Shown here piece by piece: positions 15,349-25,500 of a stretch of 64,000 nucleotides of DNA. Under the pieces are notes generated by a model. The model saw nothing but the letters and a program-made list of their open reading frames with translations, ran no database searches and was not told the origin of the DNA. How positions within the stretch are numbered: position 1 is the stretch's first letter; every line of letters starts with the position of its first letter. The position numbers were made by a program, and so were the translations under genes. The DNA lies in the NCBI RefSeq assembly GCF_016811105.1, contig NZ_JAFBGM010000002.1, positions 1,178,001 to 1,242,000 of the forward strand. The letters run 5' to 3'. This DNA comes from Aurantibacter crassamenti. Its GTDB lineage: Bacteria; Bacteroidota; Bacteroidia; Flavobacteriales; Flavobacteriaceae.

Positions 15349-16746
15349 ATGAAATACCAACTAAAAACATCTTATAAAAAAATACTTGCTGACACCATTA
15401 CTCCGGTTAGTGTGTATCTGAAAATTAGAGATCGTTTTCCGAACAGCATACTATTAGAAAGTAGCGACTACCATGCAAATGACAATAGTTTCTCATATAT
15501 CTGCTGCAACCCTATAGCTTCTATAAAGGTTGAAAATGAAGTTATTGAAGAAAATTATCCTGATGGCAGCGTAAAAGAAACTAAAATAGACCAGCAAACC
15601 AATGTTGTAGAAATCATTGAAGCGTTCAGTAAAAATTTCACTTCTGAAAGCAATGATTTTAAGTTTATCAACAACGGTCTTTTTGGTTATATGGCATACA
15701 ATGCTGTTCGGTACTATGAAGATGTGACAATTTCACATAAAGAAAATTCATTAACCATACCAGATATTTACTATGCAGTTTATCAAAATATTATCGCTAT
15801 AAATCACTTTAAAAATGAAGCCTATATTTTTGCGCATTGTTATGAGAATGAAGCGAATATAGCTGAAATTGAACAAATCTTAAATGTTCGAAATTTTGCT
15901 TCCTATAATTTTTCTATGGAAGGAAAAGTTGAATCAAATCTAAAAGATGAAGAATACAGAGAACATGTGCGATTGGCTAAAAAACACTGTCAACGTGGCG
16001 ATGTTTTTCAACTTGTACTTTCACGAAGGTTTTCACAAGGTTTTAAAGGCGATGAGTTTAATGTTTATCGTGCATTACGTTCTGTAAATCCTTCTCCGTA
16101 CTTGTTTTATTTTGATTATGGAGATTTTAAAATCTTTGGTAGTTCGCCAGAAGCACAAATAATTGTCAAAGACGGAAGTGCTGAAATTCACCCAATAGCA
16201 GGTACTTTCAAAAGAACAGGTAATGACGAACAAGACGCAATATTGGCTAAAGAATTAACTGAAGACACAAAAGAAAATAGCGAACATGTAATGCTCGTGG
16301 ATCTCGCAAGAAATGACTTAAGCCGAAATGGCAACATGGTTAAAGTTGCAAATTATAGAGAGGTGCAATTTTTCTCACATGTTATTCATTTGGTTTCAAA
16401 AGTAATTGGGCAAAAGAAAAAAGATATTCCAACAATGAAAGTTGTGGCAGACACTTTTCCGGCCGGCACATTAAGTGGAGCGCCAAAACATATGGCCATG
16501 CAGTTGATTGAAAAATATGAAAAAACAAGTCGTGGTTATTATGGTGGTGCAATTGGTTTTATGGATTTCACCGGAAACTTTAATCATGCTATTATGATCA
16601 GAACTTTTTTGAGTAAGAATCATCAATTGCATTATCAAGCTGGTGCAGGTTTAGTTGCAGCATCAGACCCTGAAACTGAATTACAAGAAACATATAGCAA
16701 ATTAGGCGCACTTACAAAGGCCATGGAAATTGCTGAAAACATTTAA
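15349..16746 (+). CDS. trpE: Anthranilate synthase component I
   Basis: 465 residues from the ATG at 15349 (MKYQLKTSYKKILADTITPV); an in-frame ATG at 15340 is only 6 bp after the terminator T-tract and is less likely. The N-terminal regulatory domain has the LLES motif (SILLESSDYHA) used for tryptophan feedback binding. The catalytic chorismate-binding domain has FQLVLSRRFS, PSPYLFYF, GSSPEAQ, HPIAGTFKRTG and TFPAGTLSGAPK. With TrpG it converts chorismate and glutamine to anthranilate. First structural gene after the attenuator. Confidence 0.97.
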   Translation: MKYQLKTSYKKILADTITPVSVYLKIRDRFPNSILLESSDYHANDNSFSYICCNPIASIKVENEVIEENYPDGSVKETKIDQQTNVVEIIEAFSKNFTSESNDFKFINNGLFGYMAYNAVRYYEDVTISHKENSLTIPDIYYAVYQNIIAINHFKNEAYIFAHCYENEANIAEIEQILNVRNFASYNFSMEGKVESNLKDEEYREHVRLAKKHCQRGDVFQLVLSRRFSQGFKGDEFNVYRALRSVNPSPYLFYFDYGDFKIFGSSPEAQIIVKDGSAEIHPIAGTFKRTGNDEQDAILAKELTEDTKENSEHVMLVDLARNDLSRNGNMVKVANYREVQFFSHVIHLVSKVIGQKKKDIPTMKVVADTFPAGTLSGAPKHMAMQLIEKYEKTSRGYYGGAIGFMDFTGNFNHAIMIRTFLSKNHQLHYQAGAGLVAASDPETELQETYSKLGALTKAMEIAENI

Positions 16747-16792
16747 AGTCCTCCCCTAACTTTATATATGGAGGGGATTAAAAAAAATAAAA

Positions 16793-17410
16793 ATGAATAA
16801 TAAAAACGCAGACAAAATCACCAATTCTTCTTCTTCTAGAAGAGCAGGTAATAATGTCTTAGTAATTGACAACTACGATAGTTTCACTTATAATTTAGTA
16901 CATTATTTAGAAGATTTAGGTTGTACGGTTACTGTAAAAAGAAACGACCAATTAACGCTTCAAGAAGTTGATGCTTTTGACAAAATAGTTTTATCACCAG
17001 GTCCGGGAATACCTGATGAAGCGGGATTATTAAAGGCAATCATATCAGAATATGCAGCAACAAAAAGCATCTTTGGGGTCTGTCTAGGTCAGCAAGCAAT
17101 TGCCGAAGTTTTTGGTGGGTCACTTATAAACTTAGAACAGGTTTATCATGGCATTGCTACTAAAATAAAAATCATTAAAGATGATATTCTTTTTATAGGC
17201 ATGTCAAAAGAAATTGAAGTTGGGCGCTATCATTCATGGGTTGTAAATAAAGATTTACCTGAAGTTTTAGAAGCAACATCAGTTGATGAAAACGGACAAA
17301 TAATGTCGCTTCGTCATACAGAATACGACGTCTGCGCTGTTCAATTTCACCCAGAATCGGTTTTAACACCTGAAGGAAAAAAAATATTAGAAAACTGGTT
17401 AAATAGCTAA
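16793..17410 (+). CDS. trpG: Anthranilate synthase component II (glutamine amidotransferase)
   Basis: 205 residues. Class I amidotransferase with the nucleophile C97 in FGVCLGQQA and the catalytic His-Glu in VQFHPESVLTPEG. The conserved family start is VLVIDNYDSFTYNL, which here begins at residue 22. The first 21 residues (MNNKNADKITNSSSSRRAGN and one more) are a polar extension not needed for the fold, and there is no internal start to remove it. The 46 bp gap from trpE holds a partly palindromic CCTCCCC/GGAGGGG stretch. It provides ammonia to TrpE. Confidence 0.96.
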   Translation: MNNKNADKITNSSSSRRAGNNVLVIDNYDSFTYNLVHYLEDLGCTVTVKRNDQLTLQEVDAFDKIVLSPGPGIPDEAGLLKAIISEYAATKSIFGVCLGQQAIAEVFGGSLINLEQVYHGIATKIKIIKDDILFIGMSKEIEVGRYHSWVVNKDLPEVLEATSVDENGQIMSLRHTEYDVCAVQFHPESVLTPEGKKILENWLNS

Positions 17411-17486
17411 AATTCAATATTGAATTAGAGTAATACCTATAAAAACTATTCTATATTTTTCACCTCAGCATTAACACTATTAAAAC

Positions 17487-18479
17487 ATGAAAGAGACACT
17501 AAACAAACTCATTAACCACGACATTCTCACTAAAGAAGATGCAAAGCAGATTTTAGTAAATATTGCTAAAGGCGACTATAATACGAGTCAAATTGCAGCT
17601 TTTTTAACCGTGTACATGATGCGTAGCATTACCATTGAAGAACTAGAAGGTTTTAGAGATGCACTTTTAGAACTTTGTGTGGCTATAGATTTATCAGAGT
17701 ATAACCCTATTGACCTTTGTGGTACAGGTGGTGATGGTAAAGACACTTTCAATATTTCAACATTAGCATCTTTTGTTACGGCTGGCGCAGGTGTTAAAGT
17801 AACCAAACATGGTAATTACGGCGTATCTTCAAAATGTGGTAGTAGTAATGTAATGGAGTTTTTAGGCATCAAATTTAGTAATGAGGCTGACTTCCTAAAA
17901 AAATCGATTGATGAAGCGGGCATTTGTGTTTTGCATGCACCCCTATTCCACCCAGCTATGAAAAATGTAGCACCAATTCGTAGAGAATTAGGTGTAAAAA
18001 CCTTCTTTAATATGTTAGGACCAATGGTGAATCCGGCATTTCCAAAAAATCAAATGGTTGGCGTATTCAATTTAGAATTAGCTAGAATGTATGGCTATCT
18101 GTATCAGAACACAGATAAAAATTTCACAGTTTTACATGCGCTTGATGGTTATGATGAAATTTCTTTAACGGGTAACACAAAAACTATTTCTAACAATTCA
18201 GAAGGCATGCTAAAGCCTGAAGATTTTGGCGTAAAAAAAATAAAACAATCTCAAATTCTTGGCGGCGAAGGCATTGAAGATTCTGCCCAAATATTTTTAA
18301 ATGTGTTACAAGGAAAAGGTACCGAAGCACAAAACAATGTTGTTTGCGCTAACGCTGGAATTGCTATTGCTACAGTTAAAAACCTAAGCCCGAAAGCTGG
18401 TTTTGAACAAGCTAAAGAATCATTGGCAAATGGCAACGGATTAAAAGCTTTAAAAAAATTACAAGAATTGAGTAAGTGA
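17487..18479 (+). CDS. trpD: Anthranilate phosphoribosyltransferase
   Basis: 330 residues, standard length. Contains the PRPP/anthranilate signature DLCGTGGDGKDTFNISTLAS, followed by KHGNYGVSSKCGSSNVMEFL and NMLGPMVNPA. It transfers phosphoribose from PRPP to anthranilate. It is a stand-alone trpD, not fused to trpG. It follows trpG by 76 bp in the trp operon. Confidence 0.97.
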   Translation: MKETLNKLINHDILTKEDAKQILVNIAKGDYNTSQIAAFLTVYMMRSITIEELEGFRDALLELCVAIDLSEYNPIDLCGTGGDGKDTFNISTLASFVTAGAGVKVTKHGNYGVSSKCGSSNVMEFLGIKFSNEADFLKKSIDEAGICVLHAPLFHPAMKNVAPIRRELGVKTFFNMLGPMVNPAFPKNQMVGVFNLELARMYGYLYQNTDKNFTVLHALDGYDEISLTGNTKTISNNSEGMLKPEDFGVKKIKQSQILGGEGIEDSAQIFLNVLQGKGTEAQNNVVCANAGIAIATVKNLSPKAGFEQAKESLANGNGLKALKKLQELSK

Positions 18480-18531
18480 TACTAAATAGGTGATATTTTA
18501 AATTAGTATTTCTATCAATAGATAATATTTT

Positions 18532-19314
18532 ATGAATATTCTAGATAAAATTACAGCAGATAAACGCAAAGAAGTCGACCTAAAAAAGTCTTTGATTTCA
18601 ATTACTCAATTTGAACAATCTGCATTGTTTGAACGAGATTCTAATTCGCTAGCATCTGCATTAAGAAAGAGTAATACAGGAATTATTGCAGAGCACAAAA
18701 GGCGATCACCGTCAAAGTTGACAATCAACCAAAACACAAATGTTGGTCAAGTTGCAAAAGGATACGAAAATGCAGGTGTATGTGGTATGAGCGTACTAAC
18801 CGATATCAAATATTTTGGCGGTTCACTTGAAGATTTAATTCTAGCCAGAGCTTGTGTAAAAATGCCTTTATTACGAAAAGAATTCATCATTGATGAATAT
18901 CAAATTCTTGAAGCAAAAGCACATGGCGCAGATGTTATTTTACTGATAGCTGCTATTTTATCCAAAGAAGAAATTAAAGCATTTTCTGAATTAGCAAAGA
19001 GCCTGAATCTAGATGTTTTACTTGAAGTACATAATGAAGAGGAGCTGCACAAATCAGTTATGCCCAGTCTAGATATGTTGGGCGTTAATAACCGAAACTT
19101 AAAAACCTTTGAAGTAGATTTGAATACCAGCAAAGAATTGTCGAAAATTATTCCTGATGATTTTGTAAAGGTTTCAGAAAGTGGCATCAGTTCAATTGAA
19201 GCCATTCAAGACCTTAAACACTATGGCTATCAAGGATTTTTAATTGGTGAGAATTTCATGAAGACTGATAACCCAGGAAAAAGCGCTAAAGAATTTATAC
19301 AAAAACTAAGCTAA
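18532..19314 (+). CDS. trpC: Indole-3-glycerol phosphate synthase
   Basis: 260 residues, a single-domain TIM barrel. Motifs include IIAEHKRRSPSK (substrate phosphate/Lys), SVLTDIKYFGGSLEDL, PLLRKEFIIDEYQ and LLEVHNEEEL, with GVNNRNLKTFEVD and VSESGISS near the C-terminus. It closes the indole ring from CdRP. It is not fused to TrpF, whose separate gene starts 3 bp later. Confidence 0.97.
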   Translation: MNILDKITADKRKEVDLKKSLISITQFEQSALFERDSNSLASALRKSNTGIIAEHKRRSPSKLTINQNTNVGQVAKGYENAGVCGMSVLTDIKYFGGSLEDLILARACVKMPLLRKEFIIDEYQILEAKAHGADVILLIAAILSKEEIKAFSELAKSLNLDVLLEVHNEEELHKSVMPSLDMLGVNNRNLKTFEVDLNTSKELSKIIPDDFVKVSESGISSIEAIQDLKHYGYQGFLIGENFMKTDNPGKSAKEFIQKLS

Positions 19315-19317
19315 ACG

Positions 19318-19998
19318 GTGGATTATAAATATACCAAAAAGGACGAAAATGAAACTGACTTAAAGTCGAAAAACTTTAAGTTAAAAGTCTGTGGTATGAA
19401 TAAAAACACCTTAGAGGTTGCAATATTAAAACCAGACTATTTGGGTTTTATTTTTTGGGAACCTTCTAAACGGTATTTTGAAGGTGACATGCCGCACATA
19501 CCACATAGTGTAAAAAAAGTAGGCGTTTTTGTTGATGCAAGTATTGCTGAAATTAAATCATTGACAAAAAAATATGGTTTACTGCTAGCGCAATTGCATG
19601 GTAAAGAAAGTCCCGCATTTTGTGATGAGCTAAAAAAACAAGTACCGCAACTAAAAATTATAAAAGTATTTTCGATAAAAGACAATTTTGACTTTAGTCA
19701 ATTAAGGCATTTTGAAGATGTATGCGATTACTATTTGTTTGACACCAAAGGAAAGTTACCTGGTGGAAATGGGTATACATTTAATTGGGCGGTTTTAAAA
19801 AAATACCCATCTACAAAACCTTACTTTTTGAGTGGAGGCATCGGATTAGAAGAAACTGAAACCATACTTGAATTTTCAAAAAGGCCCGAATCAAAATATT
19901 GTCAAGTCATTGATGTGAACAGTAAGTTTGAAGATGCACCAGGACTGAAGAATATTGAAAAATTGAGCGAATTTAAAAAATTGATAACTGACAACTAA
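19318..19998 (+). CDS. trpF: Phosphoribosylanthranilate isomerase
   Basis: 226 residues from a GTG start 3 bp after trpC. The family start LKVCGM (residues 22-27) precedes YLGFIFWEPSKRYF, VGVFVDASIAEI and the barrel strand YYLFDTKGKLPGGNG. The catalytic Cys and Asp are at KVCGM and LFDTK. The N-terminal 20 residues are a charged extension, so the exact start is uncertain, but no ATG lies between the upstream stop and the motif. Its stop codon is directly followed by the trpB ATG. Confidence 0.94.
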   Translation: MDYKYTKKDENETDLKSKNFKLKVCGMNKNTLEVAILKPDYLGFIFWEPSKRYFEGDMPHIPHSVKKVGVFVDASIAEIKSLTKKYGLLLAQLHGKESPAFCDELKKQVPQLKIIKVFSIKDNFDFSQLRHFEDVCDYYLFDTKGKLPGGNGYTFNWAVLKKYPSTKPYFLSGGIGLEETETILEFSKRPESKYCQVIDVNSKFEDAPGLKNIEKLSEFKKLITDN

Positions 19999-21183
19999 AT
20001 GAGTTACCAAGCAAACGAAAAAGGATATTACGGCGAATTTGGAGGAGCATTTATTCCTGAAATGCTGTATCCAAACTGTGAAGAATTACGGCAAAATTAC
20101 GTTAGAATAATGCAAGAAGAATCCTTTAAAAAGGAGTTTGATTCATTATTAAAAGATTATGTAGGCCGCCCTACACCTTTATATTTCGCTGAACGTTTAT
20201 CAAAAAAATACAAAACTAAAATTTATCTCAAAAGAGAAGATTTATGTCATACAGGCGCCCATAAAGTCAACAATACTATTGGCCAGATTTTGATGGCTAA
20301 AAAATTAGGTAAAAATAGAATTATTGCTGAAACTGGTGCTGGGCAACACGGTGTTGCAACCGCTACGGTTTGTGCATTAATGGGTATTGAGTGTGTGGTT
20401 TATATGGGTGAAATTGATATTGCCCGTCAAGCGCCAAACGTGGCACGTATGAAAATGTTGGGGGCAGAAGTTCGGCCAGCACTTTCTGGAAGTCGTACCC
20501 TTAAAGATGCTACAAACGAAGCAATTCGCGATTGGATTAACAACCCAGTAGACACACATTATATAATTGGTTCAGTAGTAGGTCCACACCCCTACCCTGA
20601 TATGGTTGCTCGTTTTCAATCGGTAATTTCTGAAGAAATAAAATGGCAATTACAAGAAAAAGAAGGACGTGAAAATCCAGATTTTGTTGTTGCTTGTGTA
20701 GGTGGCGGAAGCAATGCTGCAGGTGCGTATTATCATTATTTAGATAATGAAGAAGTTGGCATAATAGCGGTTGAAGCGGCAGGACACGGTATTCATTCAG
20801 GGGAAAGTGCTGCGACCTCAGCATTAGGAAAAATAGGAATTATACATGGCAGTAAAACCTTATTAATGCAGACTCCTGATGGACAGATAACAGAACCATA
20901 TTCTATTTCTGCAGGATTAGATTACCCTGGAGTTGGACCAATGCACGCAAATTTATTTGCATCTGGGCGCGGTGAATTTATCTCAATAACCGATGACGAA
21001 GCTATGACGGCAGGTTTACTGTTATCAAAATTAGAAGGTATTATTCCTGCAATTGAATCCTCACATGCTTTTGCAATTTTTGAGACTCGAAAATTTAAAG
21101 AAAATGATATTGTCGTTGTGAATTTATCTGGTAGAGGCGACAAAGATTTAAACACCTATATTGACTATTTCAAGCTAGCATAA
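19999..21183 (+). CDS. trpB: Tryptophan synthase beta chain
   Basis: 394 residues. The PLP lysine lies in [20 protein letters not shown]. Other motifs are [29 protein letters not shown] (phosphate-binding glycines) and LSGRGDKD at the C-terminus. It condenses indole with serine to form tryptophan as an alpha2beta2 complex with TrpA. It starts immediately after the trpF stop codon and ends 4 bp before trpA, indicating translational coupling. Confidence 0.98.
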   Translation: MSYQANEKGYYGEFGGAFIPEMLYPNCEELRQNYVRIMQEESFKKEFDSLLKDYVGRPTPLYFAERLSKKYKTKIYLKREDLCHTGAHKVNNTIGQILMAKKLGKNRIIAETGAGQHGVATATVCALMGIECVVYMGEIDIARQAPNVARMKMLGAEVRPALSGSRTLKDATNEAIRDWINNPVDTHYIIGSVVGPHPYPDMVARFQSVISEEIKWQLQEKEGRENPDFVVACVGGGSNAAGAYYHYLDNEEVGIIAVEAAGHGIHSGESAATSALGKIGIIHGSKTLLMQTPDGQITEPYSISAGLDYPGVGPMHANLFASGRGEFISITDDEAMTAGLLLSKLEGIIPAIESSHAFAIFETRKFKENDIVVVNLSGRGDKDLNTYIDYFKLA

Positions 21184-21187
21184 TACG

Positions 21188-21952
21188 ATGAGCAATAGAA
21201 TAATTAAAAAATTAGAGGAGGATAAAAAACTTCTATCCATATACTTTACAGCAGGGTATCCAGAAATAGAAAACACCGTTCAAATCATTCAAGATTTAGA
21301 AAAAAATGGTGTTGATATGATTGAAATTGGCTTGCCTTTTAGTGACCCATTAGCTGATGGCCCAACAATACAAGCAAGTTCAACAACTGCCTTGCAAAAC
21401 GGCATGACCTCCGAAGTACTATTTAATCAATTAGCAGACATAAGAAAAAGTGTTTCAATACCCTTAATTATTATGGGGTATTTCAACCCAATGATGCAAT
21501 ATGGTGTAGAAGAATTTTGCAAAAAATGTCAAGAAATCGGAATTGACGGATTAATAATTCCCGATTTACCTGTAGACGTTTACAATGAAGACTACCGAGC
21601 AATATTTGAAAAGTATGGTTTACTGAATGTTTTCTTAATTACTCCGCAAACCTCTGAAGAGCGTATTCGATTTATAGATTCCGTTTCAAACGGTTTTATT
21701 TATATGGTAAGCTCAGCAAGTGTAACAGGTTCAAAATCAGGATTTGGAAATGAACAAACCCATTATTTCGAACGCATAGCAGCAATGAATTTAAAAAACC
21801 CACAAATAGTTGGTTTTGGAATTAAAGATTCAGAAACTTTTCAGCAAGCAACAAAAACCGCTAAAGGTGCTATAATTGGATCTGCATTTATAAAACATTT
21901 GACAGAAAAAGGTATCAATACTATTTCAGATTTCACGAAAACCATTCGCTAA
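21188..21952 (+). CDS. trpA: Tryptophan synthase alpha chain
   Basis: 254 residues, TIM barrel. The catalytic Glu is in DMIEIGLPFSDPLADGPTIQ and the catalytic Asp in GLIIPDLPVDVY; FIYMVSSASVTGSK forms the phosphate-binding loop. It cleaves indole-3-glycerol phosphate to indole for channelling to TrpB. Last biosynthetic gene of the operon; a small membrane-protein gene starts 1 bp later. Confidence 0.98.
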   Translation: MSNRIIKKLEEDKKLLSIYFTAGYPEIENTVQIIQDLEKNGVDMIEIGLPFSDPLADGPTIQASSTTALQNGMTSEVLFNQLADIRKSVSIPLIIMGYFNPMMQYGVEEFCKKCQEIGIDGLIIPDLPVDVYNEDYRAIFEKYGLLNVFLITPQTSEERIRFIDSVSNGFIYMVSSASVTGSKSGFGNEQTHYFERIAAMNLKNPQIVGFGIKDSETFQQATKTAKGAIIGSAFIKHLTEKGINTISDFTKTIR

Positions 21953-21953
21953 T

Positions 21954-22178
21954 TTGACGAAGATTTTTAACGATTGGAAAATTCTAATTCTCCTATGTCT
22001 AACTTTAGGCATGGCTCCATTTTTGCCTGAACCGCATATTTGGGGAAAATTAAAATGGCTTGCTGGCGGAGCAACCGGTATGCAATTTCAAGATTGGTTT
22101 GATGTTCTTTTACATGGTTCTCCATTTATTTTATTACTGCGTTTTGCATTTCTGAAGTTCACTAATAAACTAAAGTGA
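21954..22178 (+). CDS. Small membrane protein of unknown function downstream of trpA
   Basis: 74 residues from a TTG start directly after the trpA stop codon. Two hydrophobic segments are visible (WKILILLCLTLGMAPFL at 8-24 and WFDVLLHGSPFILLLRFAFL at 48-67), joined by a loop with WGKLKWLAGGATGMQF. I do not recognise a characterised family. The position suggests co-transcription and coupling with trpA. No ATG start is available, so it could start at the TTG only. Confidence 0.7.
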   Translation: MTKIFNDWKILILLCLTLGMAPFLPEPHIWGKLKWLAGGATGMQFQDWFDVLLHGSPFILLLRFAFLKFTNKLK

Positions 22179-22537
22179 TCCTTAAAAGAAAGCACCGCAA
22201 CCGCATCAAGATCAAACCAAAGAAGGAAATATTCTTTCAATAACACTGATAATTTATATAGCTTCCATTGACTAAAATCCGTGGTTTTTGCTTTATATAA
22301 AAACAAATAATAACCGTTTCAAACATCTTCGAAAGTTTAGCTTTTTTAATAAAAAAGTTATTATATTGTTTAGGTTAAATCAAGAGAAGAATCCCCTCAA
22401 ATTCTACTTATTTAAAATGTCATGCAGTTAATCGTAAATATGTAACGATTGAACATGAATCAGATTAGAAATAAGTTAAAATTTTCTTTATTTACCTCCC
22501 CATCTTTCTGTGCTTGCCCTTAGATTAACCAATCAAA
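22179..22537. other. Intergenic region before the giant secreted-protein gene
   Basis: 359 bp, no plausible gene. It contains CTTTTTT-aat-AAAAAAG (about 22,340-22,356) and an inverted repeat AATCGT/ACGATT spaced by 9 bp (about 22,432-22,452). No convincing TAnnTTTG box or terminator was found after the trp operon. The promoter of the downstream gene must lie here but is not identified. Confidence 0.5.
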
Positions 22538-25500
22538 ATGAAAAAAAACTACAATTTTCGTTCGGTAGCACTATTGCTATTGTCCGTAATTTTAATGTCC
22601 GCTGTACCTTTTATTTTCGGGCCGGGACTAACAAAAGCAGAACCAATAGGTAAATATTTAAATGGTAATTTTCCTGGCGCCCTACCTCAAGGTCTGCCGT
22701 ATCAACCCGTTTTTCCGAACATCACTTTTGATTCACCTTTGACATTTAATGAGGTGCCAAATGACAATAAAATTATTGTTGGGCAACGCGATGGTAAAAT
22801 ATTCTGGTTTGACAAGAACCCTAGTGTATCTACCAAAAATTCAATGATAGATTTATCTGAAAAAGTTGGAGTTGTTTGGGATGGTGGTTTTTTAGGACTT
22901 GCACTGCATCCACAATTCGGCACAAATGGTAAAAATTATTTCTATGTTTGGTACTCAACCGAAGATGCAAATAGTAACGATTTTCCAAACAGCTATACTA
23001 CGCAAAGTTGTAATAGTGAAGAATATTGGGGTAATTTTTTAGTGCTTGCAAGATATGAAGCAAACCCAAATACGTTAACTGTTCAGCCCTCTTCTGAACA
23101 AATTATGTTGAAATTAAGAATGTATGGCACTACGCATAGAGGCGGTGGTTTGTTATTTGGTGATGATGGATTTTTATATTTAACCACAGGTGATCAAACT
23201 GCGTTTAAAAAATCGCAAGACATTGTAAATAATCTTGATGGTGGTGTTTTACGCTTAGATGTAGATAAAGACAATACCAAAAGTCACCCTCCAGTAAGAA
23301 CCATGCCTGATGACCATGGATATTCAGATGAATTAACTGGAAACGGATATTGGATTCCAAACGACAATCCGTTTTTAAGTCCAAGCGGACAAAATTTTGA
23401 AGAATATTATAGTATGGGTCATAGAAATCCCCATCGAATGACAAAAGACCGAGCAACTGGTGAATTGTATGTTGGTGAAATAGGTGGCAATAGACATGAA
23501 GAAATAAACATTATAAAAAAAGGTAAAAATTTTGGATGGCCGCTGTATGAAGGCTTATATCGTAGCACATTTTGTGTGCAAAATTTATATAATAATATGT
23601 CGCATGAACAACCGCTGGTAGCATTTCCAAGATCAGAGGCAAATGCAATTATTGGCGGATACGTTTATAGAGGAAGTGAAATACCTGAATTAGTAGGAAA
23701 GTATATCTGCGCCGATTATGGAAGTGGTGAAGAAATTTTCACCGTTGATATTAATACAGGGGCATATGAGCAATATGGTAATTTTACGTCCACCAATATT
23801 ATTTCCTTTGGAGAAGATAAAGAAGGTGAACTGTATATAATGAAACAAGGAGTTTCATCACTTTATAAAGTGTCTTCTAAAAATACTGGCTTTGGTAACA
23901 CACCACAATTACTATCAGAAACAGGTGCTTTTTCAAACTTAACAAACCTTACCCCTACCGACGGCTTAATACCCTATGACCTAGTAGAATCTTTCTGGTC
24001 TGATGGTGCAGTTAAAAAACGCTGGATGGCTATACCCAACGACGGTAGCCACAATACTATAGAAGAAAAAATAAAATATACTGATGTTGATGAATGGGAC
24101 TTTCCTATTGGCTCTGTATTGGTAAAGCACTTTGAATTACCTATCGACAAAAGAAACCCATCCGTAACAAAACGTTTAGAAACGCGGTTTTCAATTAAAG
24201 CAAATGATGGAAATTTTTATTTTGTAACCTATAAATGGAACGACCAACAAACCGATGCAACTTTACTAACAAGTGGCTTAGAAGAAAACATAAATGTTGT
24301 TAATGAAAATGGAAGTGCAGAAACACAAACGTGGAGTTACCCAAGTACCATCGACTGCGTAAGCTGCCACAATCCTGCAACAGGAGGTGTTATTGGTGCA
24401 AAATCGAGATACTTAAACAAAGATTATACGTATCCTAAAACAGGAAGTACTGGTAATCAATTGGTAACATTAAGTCATTTAGGCATATTAGATCAGGCTA
24501 TTTCTGATGGAGATACAAATAGCATTTTAACTTCAAAATCTATTGATGACCCTACAGCAAGTATCGATGATAAAGCGAGATCATATTTAGATTTAAACTG
24601 TGCATATTGTCATAGACCAGGAACAGGCAATCGTGGTGATTTTGATCTTAGACTTAACTTAGATTTGGTGCAAACTGGTGTATTAACGGCTTCCCCTTAT
24701 ATTCCATTAGGCATTCCTGATGAAAAAATTGTTGATCCTGGTAATGTTGCTACTTCAATTCTATATCATAGAGTGAACAGCACGGATCCGTCAATAAAAA
24801 TGCCTCCCATTTCAAAAAATAAAATTGATGTAAAGGCGGTTGCCTTAATTAATGATTGGATTAACCAACTTAATCCGGACTTATGTAAAGACCGTATAAT
24901 TTTTGAAAGATTTAATAACGTACCGGGTACTTCAATAGCAGAGTTAAAGGGTAATGCTAATTATCCTGACACCCCAAGTTCTGTTACTGAATTAAATGAA
25001 TTTCGTATTCCAATAAATGTTGATGATGATTACGGGGTACGTGTAAAAGGGCTTTTAAAAGCTCCTGAAACAGGCACATATTATTTCTGGATTACGGGCG
25101 ATGATAATGTCGAATTAAATTTAAGCACTGATGCTACTGAAGCCAATAAGACAAGAATAGCATATCACAATAACTGGTCTCTTGATTCTGAATGGGACAA
25201 ATATGCAACGCAAAAATCAGCTGGCATTAATTTAGTAGCAGGTCAAAACTACTATATTGAAGGATTGATGAATGAACGTGGAGGCGGAGATAATTTATCA
25301 GTTGGCTGGAGAAAACCAAGTAACGGTAACGGAGACACGCCTTTTCAAGTTATACCTTGTACGGCTTTTGATGTATTCAATACAAGCCCCGTTGTAAAAG
25401 TAACAGATGTAACTTTAGATATTGATTCCGCAACTCTTGCAATTAATGAAACTCAACAATTAACAGCAACGGTTAATCCAACAGACGCTGAAGACACCAC

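Noticed and set aside
20537-20824. Minus-strand frame inside trpB
   Set aside because: It lies fully within the well-supported trpB gene and its product has low-complexity Leu/Gln/His composition.
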